64,000 bases of DNA, from positions 2,232,001 through 2,296,000 of the forward strand of contig OX595993.1 of assembly GCA_951394045.1 (NCBI GenBank). The letters run 5' to 3'. Positions 1 to 9,607 of the stretch are shown in pieces. Within the stretch, counting starts at the first letter, position 1, and each line of letters starts with the position of its first letter. Both the position numbers and the translations under genes were made by a program. The stretch is from Nitzschia sp. DOCU1 (Eukaryota > Bacillariophyta > Bacillariophyceae > Bacillariales > Bacillariaceae). Under the pieces are notes generated by a model. That model was not told the origin of the DNA, searched no databases, and was given only the letters and a program-made list of their open reading frames with translations.

Positions 1-61
1 CTTGCCTTTGTCTATCATACGCCCGTTCCCTGCCAGATCGCGTAGAGTTTAGAGTCATTGC

Positions 62-300
62 GCTGCTTACAAGTAGGGCGGGAGAGGATTAGAATCGGCA
101 GCAGACGCCGTCGAGTGAAGCGGATTGTTGTCGCTAGCTAGAGGCGGACCTCCCTCCCCTATGTGGGAAATCTCCTCTGGGCAGAACAGCTGTGGCCTTC
201 CGCTCCGAAATCGAACTGCTTTGACGTAGCGGTGGGGCTCAGAAGTTTGTTGCGTGAACAGATGAAACCAAAAGCTCGACGAATAGATAGATCTAGTAAC
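62..300 (+). repeat. Dispersed repeat, right-end fragment (copy 1)
   Basis: This stretch matches the right end of the 1-kb repeat at 34.0-35.04 kb. Shared blocks are the words around 'cgccgtcgagtgaag' (about 108), 'cagctgtggcc' (about 187), 'tcgaactgctttgacgtagc' (about 210) and the trailing 'gatgaa..caaaagctcgacgaatagatagat' (about 262-292). No coding capacity is recognised. Only the right part of the element is present, so it is either a truncated copy or a solo end. Related copies lie at 1028-1230, 34000-35045 and, inverted, 52783-53815. Confidence 0.6.
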
Positions 301-1011
301 ACAACGTTTTAGAATCGACGAATACATAGATCTAGTTGCATAATAGCTAGAAGTAATAGAGTAGACTCGAAACATTGTGCGCGAATTGTAGCCATGGAAG
401 TAGCGGAGGTAGTAGAATAGATTTGAAACATTGTGAGTAAGTTGTGGCTAGAGAAGTGGCAGTGTACTCTTGGCATCGGACCCTACTCGATTACTTCGAT
501 TTTTCCATGGTTTCCTTTTGCCTATCCACGTCAACCCAGCATCAGTGGTTGAATCCATTTGCCACATGGACAAACTTGACTCAGCTTGAGGGTCGTTTCG
601 TCATAGAATGACCAACCGACAACCTAGAGCAGTAGCCATTCTCGATACCAGCCGAGTTCTAGCTTCGCCCTTGACACGAATACTTCCAGTTTGTGGTAGT
701 TTTAAAACGATTGCTCAAGATAGTGGGATGTGTTTTCCAGCATCTTCTTAACCTGGAGCCACCAGTTGCGACGGATGACATGGCACAGGCACCGGCGACG
801 CCAGAATCAGTTGTAGTGGTTGTTGTTGTCGACTGGCATTGCGTGCTTTGTTGTAGAAAGGCTTCTGAACTTTGAGCATTGGGGGCTGGGACCTCAAGTA
901 ATGACAATCCCGACGATGGTGACCATCAAAGATTCACCGATAAGAGTTTCAACGTTTTAGCCTGGCAGACGTAGCCAAACAACGCTTCGAAGAAGACAAC
1001 CCCATTGTTGC
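301..1011. other. Gene-free spacer
   Basis: I see no supported gene. A short Val/Gln-rich open frame in either direction around 660-900 is explained by a GTT/GTG-type simple repeat near 810-830. The local sequence contains several tandem words such as 'gaatacatagatctag' that belong to the edge of the dispersed repeat. Confidence 0.4.
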
Positions 1012-1030
1012 GGGGGGGGGGGGGGGGGGG
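1012..1030. repeat. 19-nt G homopolymer
   Basis: An uninterrupted run of 19 G sits on the + strand just before the second copy of the dispersed repeat end. Tracts of this kind can form four-stranded structures and are hard for sequencing, so its true length is uncertain. Confidence 0.9.
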
Positions 1031-1230
1031 ATTGGAATCGTCAGTTCGCCGTCGAGTGTAGGGCATTGTTGTGCTCTGGGTGGATCTCAGTCCTCCCCCA
1101 CGTACTCTGTCGAGTAAAGGGAGCGATCTGCCCGGCGGAGAGGTCTCCCGGACGGGGCTTGTAAAGGGAGTAGTTCACCACCGTTCCCGACCAAAATCGA
1201 ACTGCTTTAATGCAGTTGTGTGCAAAGACG
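1028..1230 (+). repeat. Dispersed repeat, right-end fragment (copy 2)
   Basis: A diverged copy of the same repeat end as at 62-300. It contains 'gattggaatcg', 'gccgtcgagtg', a bent block of CCTCCCCC/GGAGAGG words and 'aaaatcgaactgcttt'. It carries extra bases in the middle and stops shortly after the conserved 'tcgaactgcttt' block. No gene is seen from here to the retrotransposon at 1602. Confidence 0.5.
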
Positions 1231-1582
1231 ACCCTACGACGGGCCGTTGATAGCTAGAGGAAGATTGTTGTTTATCCGTCATCGCAGACTACCCCACCAT
1301 CTATTGCATTTCAGGCCGATGCAGCAGGCAAAGACCTTTCGCCCCTGAGCGCCCTCAAACTTGAGCACCTCTTCACTGGTTTCTGTAGCCAATCGTTCCA
1401 CCAGCGGCCTCATGACATCAACGGGGCTGGCTCTGGCATCCAATCGTCGTCTTCCGGCATCGTAACTCAACGAAAGGATTGGATTTTGTGGTCATTGTGA
1501 AAATGAATGACCGTCCACATTAACATCATTGCCGGTTTTGAGTCCAGTAAGTCCAGCGCTCGTCGGCAGCAACTCTTTGGCG

Positions 1583-1601
1583 CTTGTGTCGCGGGCGAGA
1601 A
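1583..1601 (+). repeat. Target-site duplication of element 1, left copy
   Basis: The 19-mer cttgtgtcgcgggcgagaa is repeated perfectly at 9608-9626. The bases outside differ (t versus a to the right of the word), which sets the boundary to the base, apart from a C ambiguity at the 3' side. Confidence 0.93.
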
Positions 1602-1670
1602 TAGTTTTTCGTTTGGAACATCGGGATCGACGCGTCGAACCCTGATTTCCTTAGGAGATCCAGTACAAAA

Positions 1671-1691
1671 TCTACGTAGAAGCTACGTAGA
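1671..1691 (+). promoter_or_regulatory. Perfect hairpin in the 5' UTR of element 1
   Basis: Nine bases (1671-1679, tctacgtag) pair perfectly with 1683-1691 (ctacgtaga) across a 3-nt loop. It lies 43 nt before the ORF1 ATG. A 12-bp palindrome (tcgacgcgtcga, 1627-1638) lies just upstream. The role is unknown; an RNA structure or a promoter/initiator palindrome are both possible. The second element is 5'-truncated, so it cannot confirm conservation. Confidence 0.6.
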
Positions 1692-1733
1692 AAAGGTGCA
1701 TACAGCGAGAAAAACGCGGAAAAGGTAGTGACG

Positions 1734-3581
1734 ATGGCGACTACTGCCGACGGAAACTGCGCCAATGGCGCTCGTGCAAAGATGACAAACACCAATGACG
1801 CCGACGACGATGACAAGACCGTACGTTCCAGCGGCAGCGGGAACAAAAACGGACAGGATCTCACCGAACTGGATGGATTCACGTACAAGATGAAGCTATC
1901 GTGGAAAGGTAGCGGGGGGACCGATGTTGACCACGCCGCACTGCATTTCGCGAAGGTGCTCTCCCTCATTAAACACTTCGAACCGGAAACATACATTATC
2001 AAGAAGCAACAGGAACTGACAAATTTTGACAAAATGGCTACATCCGCCTCGAAAGCCAAAGAAGCCATTGACATAAAACAAGAGACAATGCGTATCAAAA
2101 ACGTCCGTTCCACTCTGTATGTCGCCGTCATCACCATCAACTGCAAATCGCGAATCCCCTCTCTAAAAAGCGGTGGCAATCTCAAGGAATACATTGCGAG
2201 GCACAACATTTACATTAGCGAACACTTGTTCAGTAAAGAAAAGGTTGAAGAACGACAAATTGGATTCATTGCGAACGTGCACGTCGAGCACGTCCCTGCA
2301 AAACACCTGGTGTCAACCTGGCGCAAAGAACTCGCAGCATACGCTCCAAAAGGTACGGCGTTACCCGAATTCGTGCTGAAAAAAGCCAAAGTAGCCATGA
2401 CGGAAAGCAGCAAGAGCTACAACCAGTGGGACAAGTACACAAGAGCATATGTAATCCGGTGTGATGCACCTGATCGAAAGGTACTACATCAGATCATGAC
2501 CAACGCAAGCAAATCTAAAAAATGGAAGAGACAGCATGGAGCATATATCCCGTTCCACTGGCGAAAAAATCATCCCAATTCCTTCGATAGTTGCGTCAAG
2601 ACAACCAACAAATGCCTCCGGAATCTATACGTCATCAAAATCGCAGGAATCACCAAAGAAGTCATGCACAAATTGGGTGAGGAGAAACTTTCAAAAATCA
2701 AACGAGTATACGATATTCTACCCACGGGGCTAGTGCAAGCCGAAGGTGAATGGAAACTCCTAATCGACGTCGCACCAGCAAAAGGAAACGTTTCATCTCA
2801 AGGTGACATCCATCGTCAGGTTCATGATGCGGTAGCACGAGAACTGTCATTATGGCCAACTCACATGCGACGAATGAATTTCGTGCCATGCGTCGTCTCC
2901 AAACGTGGCAGAATCGAAGCGGATTCACTGAGCGACGGTACGAACACAGCCGACAGCGTGAGCATAATCACTGAAGCCATGGAATCAATTTGGGGCGAAG
3001 ACGAAGACGCCGCGACTACTGACGAATTCGACAAACCGGAGGAGCCAGCCACATCAGGTGCCGCATCAAGACCTTCATATGGGGCCTCCTATGCCGAAGC
3101 TGCTGGTACTAGACAGCCCGGTCCGCCGCCAAACATCACCACCACAGCCCAAGGACACGACATTACTGCTATAACCAATAGGCTTGACGCCTTGTTAAAC
3201 CTGGTGATCGAGATCAAGGATGAAAACATGGGAATAAAAGAGGAAAACCGTGTTCTTCTGATGCGGTTACAGGAACTTGAATCAGAAAGATCGACGGCTC
3301 CAAACCTCACTCCAGACGCACGTCAAAAACCCCAAGAAAGTAACAAGAGGACGTGTATCACGACCACACCGGAGGCGTTGACAGGAAGGTCACTCGAAGC
3401 AGACTTAGAGGATGAAGCCATGGGTGAAACAGAGGATCAGACCGAGTTCGAAACACCTAATTATCGGGGAAATCGAGCCAACACTAGACTACGCCAACGA
3501 CAACCCACCTCAAGAGGTGGCGGACGCAACGAAGCCAGCTCAGGCATTTTCGAGCACGCCCTAGCGGCAATACGACGATGA
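1734..3581 (+). CDS. Retrotransposon ORF1 protein, element 1
   Basis: A 615-residue protein that by position is the ORF1 nucleic-acid-binding chaperone of a non-LTR element. The frame is open from a GTG at 1728, but the first ATG is at 1734. Visible parts: a Ser/Thr/Asp-rich start (residues 1-40), a mixed alpha/beta region (about 45-390) containing the block strongly shared with element 2 (NLYVIKIAG, about residue 300), an acidic stretch, a heptad-type coiled coil near residues 485-520 (NRLDALLNLVIEIKDEN), and a basic Gln/Arg-rich tail. No CCHC zinc knuckle or RRM is recognised, unlike many ORF1 proteins. Its stop TGA shares four bases (ATGA, 3578-3581) with the ORF2 start, which points to termination-reinitiation. 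The coiled coil suggests oligomerisation. Confidence 0.8.
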   Translation: MATTADGNCANGARAKMTNTNDADDDDKTVRSSGSGNKNGQDLTELDGFTYKMKLSWKGSGGTDVDHAALHFAKVLSLIKHFEPETYIIKKQQELTNFDKMATSASKAKEAIDIKQETMRIKNVRSTLYVAVITINCKSRIPSLKSGGNLKEYIARHNIYISEHLFSKEKVEERQIGFIANVHVEHVPAKHLVSTWRKELAAYAPKGTALPEFVLKKAKVAMTESSKSYNQWDKYTRAYVIRCDAPDRKVLHQIMTNASKSKKWKRQHGAYIPFHWRKNHPNSFDSCVKTTNKCLRNLYVIKIAGITKEVMHKLGEEKLSKIKRVYDILPTGLVQAEGEWKLLIDVAPAKGNVSSQGDIHRQVHDAVARELSLWPTHMRRMNFVPCVVSKRGRIEADSLSDGTNTADSVSIITEAMESIWGEDEDAATTDEFDKPEEPATSGAASRPSYGASYAEAAGTRQPGPPPNITTTAQGHDITAITNRLDALLNLVIEIKDENMGIKEENRVLLMRLQELESERSTAPNLTPDARQKPQESNKRTCITTTPEALTGRSLEADLEDEAMGETEDQTEFETPNYRGNRANTRLRQRQPTSRGGGRNEASSGIFEHALAAIRR

Positions 3582-6500
3582 TAGAATCTGATGACGACAC
3601 AATTATTAGTGATGGCAGTACTTCTTCTACAAACCTAAATCTCCAAGACTGGCTAGACGATTTTGGTTCCGATAACGATGAACAGCTGTGGAAAGAAAAC
3701 GAATCATTCGGAGATGTACTTGAAAAGAAACTGGATGGAACCACACGGTTTTACTTCTGCAACATCCACGGCACAAAGGAATCAGCCAAGTGGGAACAAA
3801 TTTGCTCCGCGATGCAAGATCTACAAGTAGATGTCGGTGGTTTCTCCGAAATGAACTTAGACACCTCCAAGGAACACATTCGTCACCGCATTGAACAAGC
3901 AACAAGGAAAACAATCAAAACCGAGTCTCTCATCATCACCTCCGCTACACCAGAACCAGCTGCTGACGACAAGAAACCGGGTGGCACAAGCCTACTTACA
4001 ATCGGGGGGGGCATCTGCTCTAGAATCAACAGTGTCTTCAAAGACGCAATGGGCCGATGGTCGGCAGCACGCTACGGCTGCGACGACACCACCAAAGGAA
4101 TCTGGGTCGTATCAATTTACCAAGTATGCGGCGGCACCATCGATCCAACATCATTCACGGCCGCACGACAGCAGGAAGCAATGATTAATGACCCAAGCAT
4201 CACTCCCCGAAGCGCCTTCAAGCGGGACCTGAAAGAATTTGTCAAGAAATATCCAGCCGACGAGTTCCTCATTGGAGGCGACTTTAACGAGGAAATAACA
4301 ACAGCTGCGATGAACGATCTAATTGACGAACTGCACTTATTCGACCTGATCAGTGCACGTCATGGAGTCAACAACCATCCCAATACGTATATCCGAGGAA
4401 CCACAAGGATCGACTATATGCTAGGCACCGAATCCGTTGCACAGGCAATGTTAAACTGCGGGTTTGACCAGTTTGGTCTTAGATTCAACACGGATCATCG
4501 CGGAATGTGGGTTGATATGGACACAATATTATTGTTCGGCAACCAAACTACAATCATGCCCACGCGAGACAGGAGAGGATTGGATGCCAAACAACCGAAG
4601 GACGTCCTCAATTGGGTCACAGAGACAGCAAAATATCTACGGGATCATAACATGGCCAATCGGATACAATATATCCAGGATCTCGATCAGCCTGACCATG
4701 AATTCATCGAACGATTCGACAACGATTTGACTAGAGGCTCGCTTCGGGGAGAAAAGATGGTCTCGAAATTACGCCCTCGCAGTCACTGGAGTCCAGAGTT
4801 TGCAGAAGCATGGGCTCGAAGTTTTTATTATAGCCAGGCATCCAGCTTCCGTCGTAACAGAGTTAAGATGCGGAACGTTCTACAGTCCATTAAAGAGCGC
4901 TACGGCCTCACTGATTCGATTCCATCCCCTCGTGACATCAACCGTCTTCGGAAATCAGCCCAACGAACGTTAAAGAAAATACGCCTAAAAGCGAGAGAGA
5001 TACGACGGGAATTTCTACGACTCAAAGCTGAAGCCTACGCAGCAGCGGAAAACAAAAAGGCAGAGACAATCATAAAACGATTACAGCAGTCAGAAGCAAT
5101 GTCCGGCGTGTACAACAAAATTAAAAGATCCCAGGACGCGGCGGCCGGCAGTGTAGATAGATTGGAGCTTCCTAGGATCCCAGGGACGCCACCAAAACAA
5201 TGCAATGACTGGAGGATGACAACGGTCCCAACAGAAATTGAGGATGCTCTCTTGTCAAGGAATCAGGAACATTTTGGGCAGGCGGAAGGAACGCCATGCA
5301 CAAGCGTGTACATGAAAGAGAATCTGGGATATAAAGGCGACGGTTACGCCGCAGACCTCATCCTGGAAGGCAACTTCGCGAGCGAGGAACTGGACAATAT
5401 TACTCTGCTCTTCCTGCAGCACCTCAAACGCAGGACGACAGCAAACAAGATAACGGCAACACTTACGAAGGAGCAATTCCTCTCAAAAATCAAAAATTGG
5501 CCAGAGAGGACGTCAACGAGCCCATCCAAGCTCCACCTGGGAATGTACCACTCCCTCCGCCGACCGTGCGGGCTTGAACCTCGCGACAACAAACCGAGTT
5601 CCAATGCTTTCCTCAAGTTCTCCCAGGACCGCGAACTAATCATCGACTGCAGACTTGCCGTTATCAACTACGCTCTTAGATTCGGATACTCCCTCGACCG
5701 CTGGAAGGATGTCGAAAATGTGATGTTACGGAAGGATGCTGACAACTGCCGTATTCATCGCCTCCGTGTCATCCACCTCTACGAAGCCGACTACAACTTA
5801 ATCTTAGGCGTCAAATGGAGAGAGGCGATCCATCACTCAGAAGATAAGGGATTACTGAATGAAGGTACTTATGGAAGCAGGGCAGGTCGATCAGCGCACG
5901 ACCCGGTAATCATGGAAATTTTTCAAAACGAGATCTATCGTCTCAGCGGAAAGAGCGGCGTCGCCTTCGATCTTGATGCGGCGGCCTGCTACGACAGGAT
6001 TCTGGCGGCCCTAGCAAGCCTCGCCAGCCAAAAATATGGAATGCATTACAAGGTAGCCATCGTCAATGCTATCACCCTCGAGGAGGCACGTTTCAAACTG
6101 AAGACGAAGTTAGGCCCATCAGCGAGATTTTACCAACACGAAGAAAACAACCCAATCCACGGAACAGGTCAAGGCTCGCAGAACTCACCCACCATTTGGC
6201 TATTTGTCTGCTCGACATTGTTCGATGCTTTCGAAGAACATGCTAACGGCGCCGTTTTTGAGAGCTACGATAAAAAAGAATCTATCACAATCTACATGGT
6301 GGGATTCGTCGACGACTGCTCTCAACGAGTAAATGAATTCGCAGCCCATCCCCAACCATCAGCAGACGTCCTAATTGGAAAAATGCGAGAAGACGCCCAA
6401 CGGTGGAACGACCTTCTGTGGTCTTCTGGTGGCCTCCTCGAGGCGTCAAAATGCTCCTATCATTTAATCTCGTCGGCACCTGACAGTAAAGGGATCTTGA

Positions 6501-9376
6501 TGCTGAATCCGCATCGCAGCCAGCATGAGCTGCTCATCGTGTCACCAACCCAGCCAGCACCCATCAAAATCAAGAGTTTATCGGCATTTGAAACTCACCG
6601 GACCTTGGGTGTCTGGACGTCACCAAGCGGCAGTATGAAGACACAGTTGAGAAAAAGCACAGACAATGCACGGCGACACACTCGAAGGATAGGATGCTGC
6701 ACGTCGCCCAAGGAAGCACGCACCTATTACCACAGCTTCTACCAGACAAGCGTCGGTTACCCAGACTGCTGCACTTCCTTCAACGAGAAAGAAGCGCACT
6801 CAATCGAGAAAGGCTTCACAGCCAAGGCATTGAATCACTGCGGATATAATAAAAACTTCGAGCGGTCGGTGACATGGGCTCTGGCAAAGAGGGGCGGAAT
6901 CGGGTTCATGGGGCGCCACACCGAACAGGGAGTGGCAAAGACTATCCTTGCTTTAAAATTATTTCGAAGCAACGGCCAACCGGCGCGGGAATTGCGGATC
7001 ATGATGAGCTGGCTCCAGGCACAAGCTGGGTTCACGTCATCGCTGCTCTGTCAGAACACTTCCACGCCACTTCCACATGTCCGGGCAACCTGGGCGCTCA
7101 GCCTCCGTGAATTTCTGCACAAGACGAACCTCAAACTGAACCATTCCTCAGACTTCTCACCGAGATCCCAACGAGAAGGAGACGTCTTCCTCATGGAATG
7201 GCTGCTGACCACTCAACCTGGGAATTTTACCAACGTCGAAATTCAAATGATCGCAGCGTGCCGGGAATTCAATCAGATAACAACATTATCTGACATCACC
7301 ACGGCTGACGGTCGTTTCATTAAGGCCGCAATGTGGCAGGGACTCAACGTTCCACCAACGGCGGGCACTCGCAGAACCCACATGTTTAATTACACCAAGC
7401 GGCCACCACCCCGCGCCTGGAATCTCTGGAAGAAGTCTCTATCACCCCTGATCCACCACCACTCAAATCTCAGGTTGATCGCACCCTTGGGCCGATGGTT
7501 CTGCAACGCAACAAATACCCGCATCGCGTGGAAACAGGTGTTCTCTCCTGGCCAGAATATCATGTTCTGCCGTGACGATGCCGGAAATTATACCAGCCAC
7601 CAAGCAATCCACCACCATCGATTCTCCATAGCTGGAACGCCGTGCAACCACCTACCCGACGATAGTGTCCCCGCATCCATCACTCGAATAGCATTCCCAT
7701 CCACAACACTACGCCTGGACCACTGGACGCCTATGGTCCCTCCAGTGAACAACGCTGTTCCACTACCCACCGATCTGCATGCCGTCGTTGCCGCCATGGC
7801 CCCATGGGAACGTCATCTCCTCTCTCACTTGGAAACACCACTCTCCCTCCCAGAACTCCGAGAGTGGTACTCTACCTGCACAGGCATCGGAGGCTCAAGC
7901 GGAGAAGTACAAGGCACGACAGCCAGCTTTGGATGGCAATTATGCAACAGCGATGGAACGTGGATCGCGAAATGCCGTGGATCTGCACCAGGACTTCAAC
8001 CTAGTCTCATGAGGGCAAAAGCGTACGGTCACCTGTCACTCACACGGTTTCTCCTGCTGCTAGAACGAGACGATACGGTACCACCTCCACAGACGTTGAA
8101 ACTTCACACAGATAGCAAAGGCCTGTTCACACGTATCAAGGCCCACCGGAAATACTCTTACGAAGTCCCAAGCAACACTCTGTGGTCAGATTGGGATGTG
8201 ACCAACGCCCTCCATTTCTCCCTCAAAGGGGTTCGGGGTCGTATCCGGGCATGCCACAGCATTTTCCACACAACCGACACGCAACAACCAGGACCCATCT
8301 CGGTCCCCGCACAAATCAACACAGCATCCCGGGCTCTAGCCCTCCAATATCTCCACGAGAACCCGGACCCAGTCCCCACAGCCTATCACTTTCCTTCCAC
8401 TGGGGCCACCCTGGATAGCACACAAGGAACCATCTCCGCTAACTTCAAGACAGAAATTCGAGATGCGGCGACATGGCCCTATTTGAAATCCTACCTCAGC
8501 CGACGATTCGATTGGGGCCCACACCTGGCCGACAGCGTCGACTGGGCCGCCCACAGTGCCGCCCTCTCGGCCCACCGCACCCATCAGTCAATTTTGGTAA
8601 AACACCTGTTCCGCCACGCACCGACAGGTCACATGGCACACCGTAACGATAAGAGGAAAGACCCATTGTGTTTCTCCTGCAATGCTGAAATGGAAGACAA
8701 CAATCATATCGTGAGGTGCCCTGGAAACACGGCTGCCACATGGCGTACAGAATACCTCAAGAGCATTGAGGACATCCTTTCCGCCCCTCGATTATCAAGC
8801 GACCCGTGGCTTATTACGATCATGAAAGAAGGCATGGAACAATGGCTTATCGAGAGCGGCGCCCCTCTACCTCCCGCTCCGTATCCTGAGAAATACCACC
8901 ACTTGGTTCGGGAACAAAATGAAATGGGATGGGATCAGCCGCTCCGTGGACGCCTCTCAGCCCGCTGGAGCCGTCTTCAACAAGATCACCTATCAACAAC
9001 CAACGGCACGGGGACAGGAACATCAGGACACGCGTGGTCCAAATCACTCGCAACACACGGCGTCACATGGTGGTTAAAAATTTGGAAATCTCGGAACGAG
9101 GTCAGATTTGGAAGCATTCCAGCTGATATTAAGGAACGACAACGCCGTCAGATTCATCGTGAACTCAACTTATTATACGCGCAAAGACCGCATATGCGGG
9201 ACGTCGACAGATACATCTTCCTCCCATCGGTGGAAGCACACCTGGCCACAACGCCTGATGACAACCTACCTTTGCAGAACTGGATCAATCTCAATGAGCC
9301 AGCTATCCGTCGCAGCATTCGTGCAAGAGAAGCCAACCCACCACCACCGCCACCGCCGCCACCACCGCCACCCTAG
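3578..9376 (+). CDS. Retrotransposon ORF2: endonuclease / reverse transcriptase
   Basis: A 1932-residue polyprotein that nicks target DNA and copies element RNA. The N-terminus is acidic (1-55). The APE-type endonuclease (about 58-320) shows the Asn in FCNIHG, Glu in GFSEMN, GGDFN (about 233), RIDYML (about 278) and TDHRGMW (about 305). The reverse transcriptase (about 690-1000) has motif A FDLDAAACYDRI (about 796), motif B GQGSQNSPTIW (about 862) and motif C GFVDD (about 908). An RNase H-like segment follows (ASFGWQL at about 1448, LHTDSKG at about 1509) but lacks the first Asp and has Lys at the RAE glutamate. A CX2CX8HX3C knuckle lies at about 1698-1714. The C-terminus is a run of 12 prolines encoded by a CCN microsatellite that the second element lacks. 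Initiation is by the ATGA overlap with ORF1. Confidence 0.93.
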   Translation: MIESDDDTIISDGSTSSTNLNLQDWLDDFGSDNDEQLWKENESFGDVLEKKLDGTTRFYFCNIHGTKESAKWEQICSAMQDLQVDVGGFSEMNLDTSKEHIRHRIEQATRKTIKTESLIITSATPEPAADDKKPGGTSLLTIGGGICSRINSVFKDAMGRWSAARYGCDDTTKGIWVVSIYQVCGGTIDPTSFTAARQQEAMINDPSITPRSAFKRDLKEFVKKYPADEFLIGGDFNEEITTAAMNDLIDELHLFDLISARHGVNNHPNTYIRGTTRIDYMLGTESVAQAMLNCGFDQFGLRFNTDHRGMWVDMDTILLFGNQTTIMPTRDRRGLDAKQPKDVLNWVTETAKYLRDHNMANRIQYIQDLDQPDHEFIERFDNDLTRGSLRGEKMVSKLRPRSHWSPEFAEAWARSFYYSQASSFRRNRVKMRNVLQSIKERYGLTDSIPSPRDINRLRKSAQRTLKKIRLKAREIRREFLRLKAEAYAAAENKKAETIIKRLQQSEAMSGVYNKIKRSQDAAAGSVDRLELPRIPGTPPKQCNDWRMTTVPTEIEDALLSRNQEHFGQAEGTPCTSVYMKENLGYKGDGYAADLILEGNFASEELDNITLLFLQHLKRRTTANKITATLTKEQFLSKIKNWPERTSTSPSKLHLGMYHSLRRPCGLEPRDNKPSSNAFLKFSQDRELIIDCRLAVINYALRFGYSLDRWKDVENVMLRKDADNCRIHRLRVIHLYEADYNLILGVKWREAIHHSEDKGLLNEGTYGSRAGRSAHDPVIMEIFQNEIYRLSGKSGVAFDLDAAACYDRILAALASLASQKYGMHYKVAIVNAITLEEARFKLKTKLGPSARFYQHEENNPIHGTGQGSQNSPTIWLFVCSTLFDAFEEHANGAVFESYDKKESITIYMVGFVDDCSQRVNEFAAHPQPSADVLIGKMREDAQRWNDLLWSSGGLLEASKCSYHLISSAPDSKGILMLNPHRSQHELLIVSPTQPAPIKIKSLSAFETHRTLGVWTSPSGSMKTQLRKSTDNARRHTRRIGCCTSPKEARTYYHSFYQTSVGYPDCCTSFNEKEAHSIEKGFTAKALNHCGYNKNFERSVTWALAKRGGIGFMGRHTEQGVAKTILALKLFRSNGQPARELRIMMSWLQAQAGFTSSLLCQNTSTPLPHVRATWALSLREFLHKTNLKLNHSSDFSPRSQREGDVFLMEWLLTTQPGNFTNVEIQMIAACREFNQITTLSDITTADGRFIKAAMWQGLNVPPTAGTRRTHMFNYTKRPPPRAWNLWKKSLSPLIHHHSNLRLIAPLGRWFCNATNTRIAWKQVFSPGQNIMFCRDDAGNYTSHQAIHHHRFSIAGTPCNHLPDDSVPASITRIAFPSTTLRLDHWTPMVPPVNNAVPLPTDLHAVVAAMAPWERHLLSHLETPLSLPELREWYSTCTGIGGSSGEVQGTTASFGWQLCNSDGTWIAKCRGSAPGLQPSLMRAKAYGHLSLTRFLLLLERDDTVPPPQTLKLHTDSKGLFTRIKAHRKYSYEVPSNTLWSDWDVTNALHFSLKGVRGRIRACHSIFHTTDTQQPGPISVPAQINTASRALALQYLHENPDPVPTAYHFPSTGATLDSTQGTISANFKTEIRDAATWPYLKSYLSRRFDWGPHLADSVDWAAHSAALSAHRTHQSILVKHLFRHAPTGHMAHRNDKRKDPLCFSCNAEMEDNNHIVRCPGNTAATWRTEYLKSIEDILSAPRLSSDPWLITIMKEGMEQWLIESGAPLPPAPYPEKYHHLVREQNEMGWDQPLRGRLSARWSRLQQDHLSTTNGTGTGTSGHAWSKSLATHGVTWWLKIWKSRNEVRFGSIPADIKERQRRQIHRELNLLYAQRPHMRDVDRYIFLPSVEAHLATTPDDNLPLQNWINLNEPAIRRSIRAREANPPPPPPPPPPPP

Positions 9377-9509
9377 AAAAGAAACGATAAATCAGAAAAA
9401 GAAAGAAAAGGAGCAATCCACCGAAAGAACAAAAACACCAAAAAAAAAAACAACCCCCGAACATCAAATAAAAATAATGGGGCGGACAGTAGTTATAGTT
9501 ATAGTCCTC

Positions 9510-9565
9510 GCGGATTCCGATCCGCCGGGAACGCGGGTCGACCGACGTATCGGCTTGCCGATGCG
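9510..9565 (+). promoter_or_regulatory. Two 3' UTR hairpins of element 1
   Basis: Hairpin 1 (9510-9525): gcggat / atccgc with loop tccg. Hairpin 2 (9546-9565): nine pairs, cgtatcggc / gccgatgcg with a 2-nt loop. Both are conserved at the same place in element 2, where two of the three outer pairs of hairpin 2 change in a compensating way. They are followed by gagcggcagcg, an AT-rich link and the TTAACCCC end. In this class of element such structures are commonly what the reverse transcriptase recognises; that role is inferred here. Confidence 0.7.
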
Positions 9566-9607
9566 ATCGGAGCGGCAGCGTTTAATAAATAAGACCTCTT
9601 AACCCCC

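Larger units (their letters stand above)
1602..9607 (+). mobile_element. Full-length non-LTR retrotransposon, element 1
   Basis: An 8006-bp element bounded exactly by a 19-bp target-site duplication (1583-1601 and 9608-9626). Order: 132-nt 5' UTR with a 9-bp hairpin; ORF1 (nucleoprotein-like, coiled coil); ORF2 (apurinic-type endonuclease, reverse transcriptase, RNase H-like region, CCHC knuckle); 231-nt 3' UTR with an A-rich part, two hairpins and a TTAACCCCC end. There are no terminal repeats. Both ORFs are free of stops, so the copy may be recent and possibly competent. Such elements insert by target-primed reverse transcription: the endonuclease nicks DNA and the enzyme copies its own mRNA from the nick. 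The clade is not assigned; the APE-RT-RNH-CCHC order excludes R2-type elements. Confidence 0.93.
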
